Source of the DNA: Sporosarcina sp. D27 | Lineage (GTDB): Bacteria > Bacillota > Bacilli > Bacillales_A > Planococcaceae | NCBI RefSeq assembly: GCF_000586555.1 | Contig: NZ_AZUC01000046.1 | Location: 186,001-250,000, forward strand | DNA length: 64,000 bases | Reading direction: 5' to 3' | Shown: positions 32,044-42,282 of the stretch, piece after piece | How positions within the stretch are numbered: position 1 is the stretch's first letter | How the letters are laid out: the number at the start of each line of letters is the position of its first letter | Notes under the pieces: model-generated | What the model saw: the letters and a program-made list of their open reading frames with translations, nothing else | Told to the model about the DNA's origin: nothing | The model's database searches: none | Program-made: the position numbers and the translations under genes

Positions 32044-33276
32044 TTAATCTTTTTTATCATAATTTGGGCGTTCATAATGCATACGGACATCGACCTCATA
32101 TTTGTTATAACGAACTTTCAATAGTTGGAACAAATGTGTTACAAAGACTTTGAGTAGCGCATAACCAGGTATCCCTAATATGACACCCGCCACACCAAAT
32201 AACGAACCTCCCGTCAACAAGACGAAAATGATGGTAATTGGATGGATGTGAAGGGTTTTACCCATGATTTGTGGTGAAATGAACTTCCCTTCAACCAACT
32301 GAACGACAGTCCAAACAATCGCAAGTTTCACGAGCATGAATGGTGAAGTAACAATCGCAATGATGATTGCCGGTGTAATGGCAATAACGGGACCAAGATA
32401 CGGTACCACACTCGTGAACATAGCAAGGACACCGAGCAATAGAGCATATTTCATATCGATGATTAAGAAACCGATAGTCACCATTGTACCGATACACATC
32501 GCAACTAGAATTTGTCCTTGGATATACGCGCTAATCTGATGGTCTGCATCACTTAAAATCGACTGGGCATCATCACGCATTCTTGGTGGTAACAACTTCA
32601 TTACGTATTTCGGTAGATTATCCCCATCCTTCAAGAGATAAAACAAGATGAATGGAACAGTAACGATGGAAAGAACGATTCCAGTCAACGTAGAGATAAA
32701 TGTTGTCAAACCGGATGCAATTCCACCAAGAGCATCAGCAACCATCTGACCGATATTTTCAAGACCCGAATCCAGCAACTCTTTCGCATTAATGTCTAAC
32801 TGGTTGTAATATGGCGCAAATAAGGAATTACTGAAAAAGGAATCGAGTGTGAGAATGAGTTGATTGAAATAAGTCGGAAACTCATCGACCAATTTCCAAA
32901 ATTGTAATTTCAAAAAAGGAAAAACAAGAAATACGAGCAATGTAATGAGTCCAACAGCTGTCAGGAAAATAATGAGGATGCCCCAAACTTTAGGGATTTT
33001 TATATTTTCTAACCATTTTAAAAGAGGACGCAGCAAATAATATAAAATCATCGCTAAAATGATTGGTAATACTACTGTTGAAAACAGTACCTGTATCGGA
33101 TAAAAAATAAATGACACTTTATCGAATATCATTACGTTCAATCCGACAAGCAATAGTACAATTAATATGAAGAGTGTGGTCTTCCCCCCCAAGAACCGAA
33201 TTATTCGGTTTTTAGGAGGAATTCCATATTCATCATCCTGCTCATGATCCTCACGTACTTCCCTCTTACCAGCCAA
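32044..33276 (-). CDS. AI-2E family transporter-like membrane protein
   Basis: A 410-residue integral membrane protein of the AI-2E/YtvI/PerM family with about eight helices. Family hallmarks are the long central region (residues 130-225) with S-G-L-T-T-F-I-S-T-L-T-G-I-V-L-S-I-V-T-V-P-F-I-L-F-Y-L-L-K-D-G and the later P-Y-L-G-P-V-I-A-I-T-P-A and G-K-F-I-S-P-Q-I-M-G segments. Members include proposed autoinducer exporters and Na+/H+ antiporters, so substrate is open. TTG at 33276 follows AAGGAG by eight bases; GTG 33285 is too close to it. Co-transcribed with the LCP gene (31-bp gap). Confidence 0.85.
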   Translation of the reverse strand: MAGKREVREDHEQDDEYGIPPKNRIIRFLGGKTTLFILIVLLLVGLNVMIFDKVSFIFYPIQVLFSTVVLPIILAMILYYLLRPLLKWLENIKIPKVWGILIIFLTAVGLITLLVFLVFPFLKLQFWKLVDEFPTYFNQLILTLDSFFSNSLFAPYYNQLDINAKELLDSGLENIGQMVADALGGIASGLTTFISTLTGIVLSIVTVPFILFYLLKDGDNLPKYVMKLLPPRMRDDAQSILSDADHQISAYIQGQILVAMCIGTMVTIGFLIIDMKYALLLGVLAMFTSVVPYLGPVIAITPAIIIAIVTSPFMLVKLAIVWTVVQLVEGKFISPQIMGKTLHIHPITIIFVLLTGGSLFGVAGVILGIPGYALLKVFVTHLFQLLKVRYNKYEVDVRMHYERPNYDKKD

Positions 33277-33307
33277 ATCCCCCACTCCTTCAAAAGATGG
33301 TTTTCTA

Positions 33308-34258
33308 TCAATTTGCGATGAATGAACGAATCGCCTCTCGGTTTTGCTCCAAATTCACTTCAATGACCGATCCTGCATGTGAGTAATCAGCAAAGGAATA
33401 GGAGCCTTTTACTGGAACAGTAAGAGTTTCGATATCAGCTCCGCCCTTTACTAACAAGGTTGTTAGGCGGGAAAGTTCTTCTTTAGACGTCAAATCCGTT
33501 TCAACAGTTTGAGAAATCACACCTGCAATTTTCGGTGCGCGGACTAGCATTCCTGGTGTCATTGCCTGCTTTTTAACAGCCGACAAAACTTCTTGTTGGC
33601 GGTGAACCCGTCCAAAGTCGCCTTCAGCATCTGCACGGAATCGTGCATACCCCAACAACTCTTTTCCATTTAACTGTTGGACGCCAGGCATCAGTGTGAC
33701 ACCGATCTTCTCAGACATTTCTTTCTTTACATCCATTTCTACTCCATTTGGAAATGCAGTATCTGCGATGGTTTCGAAGTTATCAAAGTCAACAATGGCA
33801 TAATGGTGTATAGGAATGTTGAACATACCCGTAATTGTATCCTTTGCACTTTGCACACCACCTAAATAATATGCTGTGTTAAGCTTGTACGATTTGTATC
33901 CAGGAATATCCGCATAAATATCACGCATAAACGACACAAGTTTCATTGTTTTTTCTTGCTTGTCCCAAGAAAGGACCATCATGGTATCTGTACGGGATCT
34001 TCCGCTACCGTCATCATCGACGCCGAGTAGCAAATAGTTTTCTATAGATGACGTTGAAGGATCGAGCAAATCACCTTCAAAACTTCCAGGCTCTATAGCG
34101 TTTTTAGAAGCAATCCTTTTGCCCGCGATATATTGATATGATGAAAAAAGTCCTATTACGACAAACCCGACTAAAAATAGAGTGACGAGTACTCTGCCTT
34201 TTCGCAATCTCCGTCGTCTCCGTCTTTTTGGGACTGGACCTTCATAGTGTTCTGACAT
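33308..34258 (-). CDS. LytR-CpsA-Psr (LCP) family cell-wall glycopolymer ligase
   Basis: A 316-residue type II membrane protein: a very basic cytoplasmic tail (K-R-R-R-R-R-R-L-R-K-G), one helix (about residues 24-46), then the extracytoplasmic LCP domain with L-L-G-V-D-D-D-G-S-G-R-S-R-T-D-T-M-M-V-L, F-M-R-D-I-Y and G-Y-A-R-F-R, the arginines and aspartates that hold the polyprenyl-pyrophosphate substrate. LCP enzymes such as TagU attach teichoic acids to peptidoglycan. First gene of an operon with the AI-2E family gene; TGATATAAT on the minus strand (34332-34340) is a likely extended -10. Confidence 0.9.
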   Translation of the reverse strand: MSEHYEGPVPKRRRRRRLRKGRVLVTLFLVGFVVIGLFSSYQYIAGKRIASKNAIEPGSFEGDLLDPSTSSIENYLLLGVDDDGSGRSRTDTMMVLSWDKQEKTMKLVSFMRDIYADIPGYKSYKLNTAYYLGGVQSAKDTITGMFNIPIHHYAIVDFDNFETIADTAFPNGVEMDVKKEMSEKIGVTLMPGVQQLNGKELLGYARFRADAEGDFGRVHRQQEVLSAVKKQAMTPGMLVRAPKIAGVISQTVETDLTSKEELSRLTTLLVKGGADIETLTVPVKGSYSFADYSHAGSVIEVNLEQNREAIRSFIAN

Positions 34259-34415
34259 TATTGTATTCCCCCAATAGTGAAGTCACAAAACAGGACGTTC
34301 TCTTGAATCGTTGGTTGCATAGTGTAACTCTATTATATCACGCGTGAACACTGGACACTAAAAGAGTGAACGACTAAGATGTAAGAATGGACTCAATTGA
34401 AAGAAGGTAGACAAG

Positions 34416-34949
34416 ATGGAACAACTTGAAAAAGCAATTTTTGCTGGCGGCTGTTTTTGGTGTATGGTCAAGCCATTTACTGAATGGGACGGAATTCATA
34501 GGGTCGTCTCCGGTTATATGGGCGGATCAGTCGAAAATCCGACATACGAGCAAGTGAAAGAAGGCAATACAGGACATTTGGAAGTAGTTGAGATCACTTT
34601 CGATCCTGCCGTTTATCCATTTGAGGACTTATTGGAACTGTATTGGCCACAAATCGACCCCACAGATGCGGAAGGTCAATTCCAAGATCGAGGTCACTCG
34701 TATACTACTGCAATTTTTTATACGTCTGAACAGCAACGTCTAGCTGCAGAGCACTCTAAAAACGAACTGGCGGCAAGCGGCCGATTCACAAAACCGATCG
34801 TAACGGTTATCCGTCCCGCCGAAACGTTTTATGTGGCTGAAGACTACCACCAAGACTTTTATAAAAAAGAAAAAGAAGCATACGAAGCGGACCGTGCTCA
34901 ATCAGGTCGTGACGAATTCATTCAAGCTAACTGGGAAGACCGCAAGTAA
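34416..34949 (+). CDS. msrA: Peptide methionine sulfoxide reductase MsrA
   Basis: A 177-residue enzyme reducing methionine-S-sulfoxide in proteins. The active site is A-G-G-C13-F-W-C16, with Cys13 the catalytic residue. Other MsrA segments: [16 protein letters not shown], and [21 protein letters not shown] near the C-terminus is also conserved. No MsrB domain is fused and no msrB follows. Start ATG is preceded by AAAGAAGG. The stop codon lies in the loop of its terminator. Confidence 0.95.
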   Translation: MEQLEKAIFAGGCFWCMVKPFTEWDGIHRVVSGYMGGSVENPTYEQVKEGNTGHLEVVEITFDPAVYPFEDLLELYWPQIDPTDAEGQFQDRGHSYTTAIFYTSEQQRLAAEHSKNELAASGRFTKPIVTVIRPAETFYVAEDYHQDFYKKEKEAYEADRAQSGRDEFIQANWEDRK

Positions 34950-34967
34950 TGTGGTCTTCTTTTTTTA
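34935..34967 (+). terminator. Terminator of msrA
   Basis: GAAGACCGC (34935-34943) pairs with GTGGTCTTC (34951-34959, one G-U), followed by eight T; the msrA stop codon is in the loop. Confidence 0.88.
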
Positions 34968-35078
34968 TCCCCCAAAATCCATTTCAGTAGGTCTCCTTTT
35001 CACTCTTCCTAAAACCAAACACAAACACCAAGACATCTTACAGTCTATCAATAGATGTCGAAGACCGATGTCACTTCC

Positions 35079-35107
35079 TTGAAAACGCTTGTCACACTAT
35101 GTATAAT
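35079..35107 (+). promoter_or_regulatory. Promoter of the first glnA
   Basis: TTGAAA (35079-35084) and TATAAT (35102-35107) are 17 bp apart. TTGTCACA overlaps the spacer and resembles one half of a GlnR/TnrA site (TGTNA), but no clear second half was found. Confidence 0.65.
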
Positions 35108-35162
35108 TATAAGTTATTATTCAAGTGCGATAATAAAAACTATTAAAAAAGGACGTGCCTTG

Positions 35163-36497
35163 ATGAGTAAGATGACAAAAGATGACATTCGAAAATACGC
35201 CAAAGACGAGAATGTGAATTTCATCCGACTCCAAATTACTGACATTCTCGGAATGATCAAGAGCGTAGAAATACCTGTAACACAGCTAGAGAAAGCCTTA
35301 GATAACAAGATGATGTTTGATGGCTCTTCAATTGAAGGATTCACAAGAGTTGAAGAATCAGATATGTATTTGATACCTGATTTAGATACATGGATGGTAT
35401 TTCCTTGGCCATCTGGTACCGGTAAAGTGGCCCGCCTTGTTTGTGATGTAGCACAAGCTGACGGAACTCCATTCCCTGGTGATCCACGTGGGAATTTAAA
35501 ACGCATTCTTAAAGAGATGGAAGACATGGGATTCACCGACTTCAACTTAGGACCGGAACCTGAATTTTTCTTATTTAAGCTGGATCGTCATGGCGATCCG
35601 ACGATGCACTTGAATGACCAAGGTGACTATTTTGACTTCGCTCCTCTCGATCTCGGTGAAAATTGCAGGCGGGATATCGTCTTGCAACTGGAAGAGCTTG
35701 GTTTCGAAGTGGAGGCTTCTCACCACGAGTCAGCCCCTGGTCAACACGAAATCGATTTCAAATATGCCGATGCCTTAAAAGCTTGTGATAATATCCAGAC
35801 GTTTAAACTCGTAGTAAAAACAATTGCACGGGAACACGGTTTCCACGCAACCTTCATGCCAAAGCCTATTTTTGGAGTCAATGGTTCTGGTATGCATTGC
35901 AATATTTCTCTATTCAAAGACGGTGAGAATGCATTTTACGACGAGCAAGGAGACCTGAAACTAAGCGAAACTGCATATCAGTTCATGGCGGGAGTTCTTA
36001 AACACATCAAAGGCTTTACATCGATTACCAATCCGACCGTCAATTCATACAAAAGACTAGTTCCCGGTTTCGAAGCTCCATGCTACGTTGCATGGTCCGC
36101 ACAAAACAGGAGTCCTGCAATCCGGATTCCGGCTTCCCGAGGATTAAGTACACGAATCGAAGTGCGATCAGTCGATTCAGTTGCGAATCCCTACTTGGCA
36201 TTAGCCGCAATTTTAAAAGCCGGCTTAAGCGGTATTGAACAGAGTCTCACTCCAGCTGATCCATGTGACTATAACATTTATGATATGAGTGCACGTGAAC
36301 TCGGCGAGTTAGGGATCGAAACCTTGCCTACAGATCTGGATCATGCACTGATTGCTCTAGACAAAGACCCTGTGATTCAAGAAGCGCTGGGCAATCATAT
36401 CTATACGAACTTCAGAGAAGTGAAGCAGAAAGAATGGGATAGCTATCGGATCACTGTCCATCCATGGGAAATTGAACAGTACCGAAGAATGTATTGA
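35163..36497 (+). CDS. glnA: Type I glutamine synthetase, copy 1
   Basis: A 444-residue glutamine synthetase, the exact length of the Bacillus GSI-alpha type. It joins ammonia to glutamate using ATP. Motifs: [15 protein letters not shown] near residue 52 (the family's feedback arginine is present), [35 protein letters not shown] and [13 protein letters not shown]. There is no adenylylation tyrosine site of the GSI-beta type. The ATG at 35163 follows AAAAAGGACG; a longer frame lies in the promoter. A very similar copy lies 1.3 kb downstream. Confidence 0.95.
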   Translation: MSKMTKDDIRKYAKDENVNFIRLQITDILGMIKSVEIPVTQLEKALDNKMMFDGSSIEGFTRVEESDMYLIPDLDTWMVFPWPSGTGKVARLVCDVAQADGTPFPGDPRGNLKRILKEMEDMGFTDFNLGPEPEFFLFKLDRHGDPTMHLNDQGDYFDFAPLDLGENCRRDIVLQLEELGFEVEASHHESAPGQHEIDFKYADALKACDNIQTFKLVVKTIAREHGFHATFMPKPIFGVNGSGMHCNISLFKDGENAFYDEQGDLKLSETAYQFMAGVLKHIKGFTSITNPTVNSYKRLVPGFEAPCYVAWSAQNRSPAIRIPASRGLSTRIEVRSVDSVANPYLALAAILKAGLSGIEQSLTPADPCDYNIYDMSARELGELGIETLPTDLDHALIALDKDPVIQEALGNHIYTNFREVKQKEWDSYRITVHPWEIEQYRRMY

Positions 36498-36522
36498 TGA
36501 TAGATTGTATCCAATGATATAT

Positions 36523-36564
36523 AGAAACCCGCACACTCTAACGCAATCGAGTGTGCGGGTTTCT
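36523..36564. terminator. Bidirectional terminator between glnA copy 1 and the antiporter gene
   Basis: AGAAACCCGCACACTC (36523-36538) pairs exactly with 36549-36564, a 16-bp stem with a 10-base loop between convergent genes. Confidence 0.93.
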
Positions 36565-36583
36565 ATTTCTGAAAAGATTACAA

Positions 36584-37636
36584 TTACAATAAAAAGAAGC
36601 CAATTCCCATAATGATATAGGCTGCGAATAGAATGAGTCCTTCAAACCAATTCGATTCACCATCATTGGATAAACTAATGACAAGAAGCGCAGCGGTCAC
36701 CATCGAAACCAATTCTGGAATCGTAAAGACTAGCGGCATTTGTTCAGGCATCAAAATGGAAATGAGGACAAGTGCTGGTGCGACAAACATTGCCACTTGT
36801 AATGTTGAACCAACTGCGATTTCTACAGACACATTCATACGATTTTTCATCGCCATTGTAATCGCAGACACGTGTTCAGCTGCATTTCCGACAATCGCTA
36901 CGATAATGACCCCGATAAATAATTCCGTCCATCCAAACTGATTGCCAAGAGTTTCAAACGTATGAACAAGTTGCTCTGAAACGAATGCAACAGCGATTGT
37001 ACTTAAAAGCAATACCAACATGGACTTACCTTTACTCCACTCCGGTATTTCTTCCTCTTCACCTTCCTCATCCCCTGAAGCAAATACACCTCGATGAGTA
37101 ACCAATTTGAAAAACAGGCCGGACAAATAGATGGCTATTAAGATTACAGAGACTCCGATACTTAGTTGAAACGTCGTTGTGGGATTCATGGTCATCGAGA
37201 AGACTTCTGGAATGACGAACGCAACAATGACTGCAAAAATCAGTAAACCGGAGTTATAACGGGAATCATGAAGACTGAAATTCTGCTTTTTGTACTTCAG
37301 ACCTCCTGCAAAAAAGGATAGACCAAGTACGAGAAGTAAGTTCCCGAGAACAGACCCCGTCAGTGAAGCTAAAACAATTCCGATCATACCGGCTTTCAAC
37401 GTGAAAATGGAAATAATCAATTCTACCGCATTACCGAATGTCGCATTCAATAACCCTCCAATTCGAGGTCCACTTACTATCGCAAGACTTTCTGTAGCAC
37501 GGCCAATGAAACCGGATAGTCCGATGATCGTAATACAGCTCAACGCAAACATTATGAGGTCAGACCAATTTAAAAACGCCCCTAGTGCGACAACGGGAAC
37601 CCCAACAAAAACTACGATTGAAAAAATACGATTCAT
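36584..37636 (-). CDS. Ca2+/H+ antiporter (CAX/ChaA family)
   Basis: A 350-residue antiporter with about 11 helices in two homologous halves. The two ion-binding c-motifs are seen: G-N-A-V-E-L-I-I-S-I-F in the first half and G-N-A-A-E-H-V-S-A-I in the second, separated by the acidic loop G-D-E-E-G-E-E-E-E-I-P. It exports Ca2+ in exchange for protons, like B. subtilis ChaA (YfkE). ATG at 37634-37636 behind GGAGGG; the frame begins ten codons earlier without a site. It lies inverted between the two glnA copies. Confidence 0.92.
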   Translation of the reverse strand: MNRIFSIVVFVGVPVVALGAFLNWSDLIMFALSCITIIGLSGFIGRATESLAIVSGPRIGGLLNATFGNAVELIISIFTLKAGMIGIVLASLTGSVLGNLLLVLGLSFFAGGLKYKKQNFSLHDSRYNSGLLIFAVIVAFVIPEVFSMTMNPTTTFQLSIGVSVILIAIYLSGLFFKLVTHRGVFASGDEEGEEEEIPEWSKGKSMLVLLLSTIAVAFVSEQLVHTFETLGNQFGWTELFIGVIIVAIVGNAAEHVSAITMAMKNRMNVSVEIAVGSTLQVAMFVAPALVLISILMPEQMPLVFTIPELVSMVTAALLVISLSNDGESNWFEGLILFAAYIIMGIGFFLL

Positions 37637-37762
37637 GACATTCCCTCCTTCAAATTCAACATTCAATATTCAACCTATCATTTAATTCCCTTCTGATTCA
37701 TACAACAAACACATCTGTTTTCGACTTCAAACGAAAAATTTCAATTTACTTGAAAAAAATTC

Positions 37763-37791
37763 TTGTAAATGGATGCAATGTTGCGTATTAT
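37763..37791 (+). promoter_or_regulatory. Promoter of the second glnA
   Basis: TTGTAA (37763-37768) and TATTAT (37786-37791) are 17 bp apart. The leader that follows resembles that of the first glnA, including TTAAAAAAGGA and the TGATGA around the start. Confidence 0.6.
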
Positions 37792-37846
37792 AAAAAATTA
37801 TTATGAACCTATGATAATGAAAAACTTTAAAAAAGGAAGTGGCCTG

Positions 37847-39181
37847 ATGAAGAATACAACAAAAGACGACATTCGAAAATATGTGGTAGAAGATAATGTG
37901 AATTTTGTTCGTCTACAATTCACAGATATTCTCGGAATGATTAAGAACGTTGAAATTCCCATCAGCCAGCTTGAAAAAGCGCTCGATAATAAAATGATGT
38001 TTGACGGTTCATCAATCGAAGGTTTTGTGAGAATTGAAGAATCCGATATGTACTTAATTCCAGATTTAAATACGTGGATGGTATTCCCTTGGCCATCTGG
38101 AACTGGAAAAGTAGCCCGTCTCATTTGTGATGTCTCTCTTGCAAACGGCGAACCGTTCCCTGGTGACCCTAGAGGAAACTTAAAACGAATTCTGGCTGAA
38201 ATGGAAGAGATGGGGTTCTCTGACTTCAACTTAGGGCCTGAACCTGAATTCTTCCTATTTAAATTAGACAGTAACGGTGAACCAACTATGGAATTGAATG
38301 ACCATGGAGATTATTTCGACTTTGCTCCCCTAGATCTCGGTGAAAATTGCAGACGCGATATTGTACTTGAGTTGGAAGCACTCGGATTTGAAGTGGAAGC
38401 GTCTCATCACGAAGCAGCTCCTGGTCAGCACGAAATCGATTTTAAGTATGCAGATGCATTAACAGCTTGTGACAATATCCAGACATTCAAACTTGTTGTG
38501 AAAACAATCGCTCGTAAACACGGGCTACACGCAACGTTCATGCCAAAACCAATCTTTGGTGTCAATGGTTCAGGCATGCACTGCAACATTTCTCTATTTA
38601 ATAATGGGGCAAACGCATTTTTCGATGAAAGCGGCGAAAGAAAGTTGAGTAAAACAGCGTATCAGTTCATGGCGGGTGTACTTGACCATGTTGAAGGATT
38701 TACAGCAATTACAAATCCAACAGTCAACTCCTACAAACGACTTGTTCCTGGTTATGAAGCACCTTGCTACATCGCATGGTCTGCTCAAAACAGGAGCCCA
38801 CTTATTCGAATTCCAGCGTCAAGGGGCTTAAGTACTCGAATCGAAGTACGTTCCGTCGATTCCGTTGCAAATCCTTATTTAGCTTTGGCAGCGATTCTTA
38901 AATCAGGACTGGATGGGATTAGACGTGAACTCGATCCTGGTAAACCATGTGATCGTAATATTTATGAGATGAATGCTTCAGAACGACAAAAAGAAGGGAT
39001 CGCAACCCTTCCTACCGACCTAGATCATGCACTTTTAGCGCTTGGTGAGGATACTGTTATTCAAGAAGCGCTAGGTAGTCACATTTATGCGAATTTCAAG
39101 GAAGCTAAACAGCGTGAATGGGATAGCTACCGTATCACCGTTCATCCATGGGAACTCGAGCGTTATATGAAGATTTATTAA
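37847..39181 (+). CDS. glnA: Type I glutamine synthetase, copy 2
   Basis: A second 444-residue glutamine synthetase, collinear with copy 1 with no gaps. All catalytic motifs are retained ([42 protein letters not shown]), as is the feedback arginine (F-V-R-I-E-E-S-D). Differences cluster on the surface and near the C-terminus (E-L-D-P-G-K-P-C-D versus S-L-T-P-A-D-P-C-D). Two intact copies suggest different regulation rather than decay. No glnR repressor gene is adjacent to either. ATG 37847 follows AAAAGGAAG. Confidence 0.95.
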   Translation: MKNTTKDDIRKYVVEDNVNFVRLQFTDILGMIKNVEIPISQLEKALDNKMMFDGSSIEGFVRIEESDMYLIPDLNTWMVFPWPSGTGKVARLICDVSLANGEPFPGDPRGNLKRILAEMEEMGFSDFNLGPEPEFFLFKLDSNGEPTMELNDHGDYFDFAPLDLGENCRRDIVLELEALGFEVEASHHEAAPGQHEIDFKYADALTACDNIQTFKLVVKTIARKHGLHATFMPKPIFGVNGSGMHCNISLFNNGANAFFDESGERKLSKTAYQFMAGVLDHVEGFTAITNPTVNSYKRLVPGYEAPCYIAWSAQNRSPLIRIPASRGLSTRIEVRSVDSVANPYLALAAILKSGLDGIRRELDPGKPCDRNIYEMNASERQKEGIATLPTDLDHALLALGEDTVIQEALGSHIYANFKEAKQREWDSYRITVHPWELERYMKIY

Positions 39182-39197
39182 TCCTTTCTAACCTAAA

Positions 39198-39237
39198 AAA
39201 AGCCGGACACTCTAATTTTCTAGAGTGTCCGGCTTTT
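39198..39237. terminator. Bidirectional terminator between glnA copy 2 and oppF
   Basis: AAAAGCCGGACACTCTA (39198-39214) pairs exactly with 39221-39237 around a six-base loop. Confidence 0.93.
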
Positions 39238-39241
39238 AATA

Positions 39242-40186
39242 TTATGATTCTTTTGGAACGTAATTCTTTTTCATTTCTTCGAATTCCTTGTCGGAACAAA
39301 GGACGAAGTGTTCAGGTGCGATTTCCCGGAACTCTACATGCTCATCAGAACCATAGTTATGATCTTTCGGATTATATGGAGTTCGTACACGTGAACGCTC
39401 GTAGATTGGATCTGGAAGAGGGATTGCTGAAAGTAATGACTTCGTATATGCGTGCATCGGGTTACGATACAATTCATCCGCAGATGCCATCTCAACAAGT
39501 TTTCCGAAGTACATGACACCAATACGGTCAGAAATGTACTTTACCATAGACAAATCGTGTGCAATGAACAAATACGTCAGTCCGCGTTCTTCTTGTAACT
39601 CTTTAAGTAGATTGACGACCTGTGCTTGGATAGATACGTCCAAAGCGGAAATCGGCTCATCGGCGATGATGAATTCAGGATCCACTGCAAGTGCTCGTGC
39701 AATCCCAATACGCTGACGTTGTCCACCTGAGAACTCGTGAGGATAACGCTCTGCGTGTTCTCGGTTCAGCCCAACAGTTTCGAGCAAAGAAATTACTTTT
39801 TCTCTTCGCTCTTTTTTAGATTTAGCAAGACCATGAACATCGATACCTTCAGCGATAATGTCCATTACCTTCATACGTGGATTCAGTGAAGCATATGGGT
39901 CTTGGAAGATCATCTGCATCTTACGGTTAAAATCCTTATTTGCAGCTTTTGTTTTCTTATCTTGAACGTTCACTCCGTTAAAGAGTACTTCACCATCAGT
40001 TGCATCGTAAAGTCGGATAATCGTGCGCCCAGTCGTAGACTTACCACAACCAGATTCTCCAACCAATCCAAACGTTTCACCACGGTTGATAGCAAAGCTG
40101 ATATCGTCAATTGCACGGACTTCGGACGGCTTACCTTCATTGAAATATTGTTTTAAATTCTTGACTTCGAGTAATACATCAGACAT
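39242..40186 (-). CDS. oppF: Oligopeptide ABC transporter ATP-binding protein OppF
   Basis: A 314-residue ATPase with Walker [10 protein letters not shown] near residue 42, Q-loop [12 protein letters not shown], signature F-S-G-G-Q-R-Q-R near 154 and Walker [13 protein letters not shown]. The C-terminal extension ([11 protein letters not shown] and the later C-S-D-K-E) is the oligopeptide-permease-specific domain that may hold an Fe-S cluster in relatives. Last gene of opp; its ATG overlaps the oppD stop by one base (TAATG). Confidence 0.95.
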   Translation of the reverse strand: MSDVLLEVKNLKQYFNEGKPSEVRAIDDISFAINRGETFGLVGESGCGKSTTGRTIIRLYDATDGEVLFNGVNVQDKKTKAANKDFNRKMQMIFQDPYASLNPRMKVMDIIAEGIDVHGLAKSKKERREKVISLLETVGLNREHAERYPHEFSGGQRQRIGIARALAVDPEFIIADEPISALDVSIQAQVVNLLKELQEERGLTYLFIAHDLSMVKYISDRIGVMYFGKLVEMASADELYRNPMHAYTKSLLSAIPLPDPIYERSRVRTPYNPKDHNYGSDEHVEFREIAPEHFVLCSDKEFEEMKKNYVPKES

Positions 40187-41247
40187 TACGCACGCCCTCC
40201 TGTTGCTTCATAGTATCTGCTACCTGGAAAAGTACGCATACGCTCAATGATTCCAGCAGGTGGCTCTACTTGCGGAGCTTGTGGATGCAACAACCAAGTT
40301 GCAGCATAATGCGTATCGCTCACTTGGAAAAATGGAGGTGGCTGTTCCATATCAATCTTCAGTGCATATTCACTACGAAGAGCAAATGCATCCCCTTTAG
40401 GAGGATTCAGCAAATCAGGTGGTGTCCCTGGAATTGCATATAGCTTTTCTTCATTGAGATCCATAGAAGGCATTGAACTTAATAGCCCCCATGTATATGG
40501 ATGTTGTGGATTATAGAAAATTTCATCGACCGTACCGATTTCAACAATTTTTCCACCGTACATAACAGCCACACGGTCTGCTACGTTTGCAACTACACCC
40601 AAATCGTGTGTTATGAAAATGATGGATGTATCAATTTTCTTTTGGATATCTTTCATTAGTTCCAAGATTTGAGCTTGAATCGTTACGTCCAATGCAGTTG
40701 TTGGCTCATCAGCAATCAATATTTGTGGATTACACGCAAGCGCAATTGCAATTACGATACGCTGACGTTGGCCGCCTGAAAACTGGTGAGGATACATTTT
40801 GTATCGGTTTTCTGCATTTGGAATGCCAACCATATTCAGCAATTCAATCGCAACTTTACGCGCTTTGTCTTTGCTAACTTTTTGGTGCTTCAAAATCGGT
40901 TCCATTATTTGTTTACCAATAGTCATCGTTGGATTCAAAGATGTCATCGGATCCTGGAAGATCATCGAGATATCTTTACCGCGGATTTTTTGCATTTCCC
41001 GCTCAGATAACTTTGTTAAATCTTTTCCATCAAATAGGATTTCACCATTTTTGAATTCCGAGCTTGACTCAGGCAACAACCGCATGATGGATTTCGTAGT
41101 TACGGATTTACCTGACCCTGATTCCCCTACAATCGCAAGCGTCTCTCCTTTGTTCAAGTCGAAATTCACTCCGCGAATCGCTTTCACTTCACCAGCAAAC
41201 GTATGGAAGGAAAGCTCTAAATCTTTAACTTGTAATATTTTACTCAT
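40186..41247 (-). CDS. oppD: Oligopeptide ABC transporter ATP-binding protein OppD
   Basis: A 353-residue ATPase: Walker [13 protein letters not shown] near residue 41, [12 protein letters not shown], signature [12 protein letters not shown] and Walker [13 protein letters not shown]. The C-terminal oligopeptide domain is present ([16 protein letters not shown]). Together with OppF it powers peptide import. It starts 15 bp after oppC behind AGGAGGAAAG. Confidence 0.95.
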   Translation of the reverse strand: MSKILQVKDLELSFHTFAGEVKAIRGVNFDLNKGETLAIVGESGSGKSVTTKSIMRLLPESSSEFKNGEILFDGKDLTKLSEREMQKIRGKDISMIFQDPMTSLNPTMTIGKQIMEPILKHQKVSKDKARKVAIELLNMVGIPNAENRYKMYPHQFSGGQRQRIVIAIALACNPQILIADEPTTALDVTIQAQILELMKDIQKKIDTSIIFITHDLGVVANVADRVAVMYGGKIVEIGTVDEIFYNPQHPYTWGLLSSMPSMDLNEEKLYAIPGTPPDLLNPPKGDAFALRSEYALKIDMEQPPPFFQVSDTHYAATWLLHPQAPQVEPPAGIIERMRTFPGSRYYEATGGRA

Positions 41248-41262
41248 TTCGCTTTCCTCCTA

Positions 41263-42282
41263 TCAGTCTTTCATTTTCGGATCGAGTGCATCACGTAAGC
41301 CATCGCCGATTAAGTTAAATGCGATCATCAGGATACTAATTACAATTGAAGGGAATAACAATACATAAGGTTGGAATTCCATTACTTTATATCCATCATT
41401 GATAAGCGTACCAAGTGAAGCAGCTGGCGGTTGCAAACCAAGTCCGATAAAGCTTAGAAACGCTTCGAAGAAAATGGCATTTGGAATCGTAAACATCGTA
41501 TTGATCACGATGATGCCCAAGACGTTTGGCATTAAGTGTTTCCCAATAATTTTCGAGTCATTCGTTCCAAGTGTGCGCGCTGCTAAAACGAATTCTTGGT
41601 TTTTATATTTTAAAATTTGTGCGCGTACGATACGGGACATCCCAATCCACCCTGTAATTGAGATGGCGATAATGATTGCCCCTATACCAGGGTCCATGAT
41701 CATAATCATGAGGATAACAACAACAAGGGTAGGTATTCCAATCAGAATCTCTACGACACGCTGCATGATATCATCTGTTCGTCCACCGAAATAACCAGAA
41801 ATACCGCCATATATAACACCGATAACTAAGTCAATCATAGCTGCAATGAATGCAATTAGTAGTGAGATTTGAGTCCCTTCCCAGAGGCGTGTAAATAAGT
41901 CACGACCTAAACCGTCTGTTCCGAACCAATAGTACTCATCAACTTTTTTCATAGCATACAAATCTACTTTTTCACCGCTTAAGTTCCCAACCCCATCCAT
42001 AATTCCAAGTTTTTCAATACCCGGCATTTTAGGAGGCAGGTTGGCGTGTCTTAAGTTTTGAGTAGCTCCGTCATGACCGTTCAAATGAGGTCCAATTAGT
42101 GCCATGATAACCACCAAAACAAGTACAACCATACTAATGATAGCTGCTTTGTTTTTACGAAGACGTAACCAAGCATCTTGCCAGAAACTTAAGCTTGGTT
42201 TCTCTATACGTTCAGCTTTCGTGCTATCGATTTCGATCCGTTCGAATTTGTCTTGAGGCAGCTGTTCGATATCTTTTTTCAT
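41263..42282 (-). CDS. oppC: Oligopeptide ABC transporter permease OppC
   Basis: A 339-residue permease with an N-terminal cytoplasmic extension, a first helix (about residues 50-70), an unusually long extracytoplasmic loop, and five more helices. The coupling loop A-A-R-T-L-G-T-N-D-S-K-I-I-G-K-H-L-M-P-N is the EAA motif of Opp/Dpp permeases, and F-G-T-D-G-L-G-R-D-L-F-T-R precedes helix 2 as usual. One-base overlap with oppB indicates translational coupling. Confidence 0.94.
   Translation of the reverse strand: MKKDIEQLPQDKFERIEIDSTKAERIEKPSLSFWQDAWLRLRKNKAAIISMVVLVLVVIMALIGPHLNGHDGATQNLRHANLPPKMPGIEKLGIMDGVGNLSGEKVDLYAMKKVDEYYWFGTDGLGRDLFTRLWEGTQISLLIAFIAAMIDLVIGVIYGGISGYFGGRTDDIMQRVVEILIGIPTLVVVILMIMIMDPGIGAIIIAISITGWIGMSRIVRAQILKYKNQEFVLAARTLGTNDSKIIGKHLMPNVLGIIVINTMFTIPNAIFFEAFLSFIGLGLQPPAASLGTLINDGYKVMEFQPYVLLFPSIVISILMIAFNLIGDGLRDALDPKMKD

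Noticed and set aside
32336..32539. Small ORFs antisense to membrane-protein genes
   Set aside because: They mirror hydrophobic codons of the real gene, lack ribosome-binding sites and resemble nothing known. Similar shadows across the window were ignored.
35033..35059. Hairpin GACATCT/AGATGTC as a riboswitch or terminator before glnA
   Set aside because: The stem is only 7 bp with a 13-base loop and no T tract, and it lies upstream of the predicted promoter, so it is not in the glnA leader.
35055..35162. N-terminal extension of the first glutamine synthetase
   Set aside because: The extra codons run through the predicted -35/-10 and leader; ATG 35163 has a ribosome-binding site and gives the canonical 444 residues. 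The same argument applies to 37769-37846.
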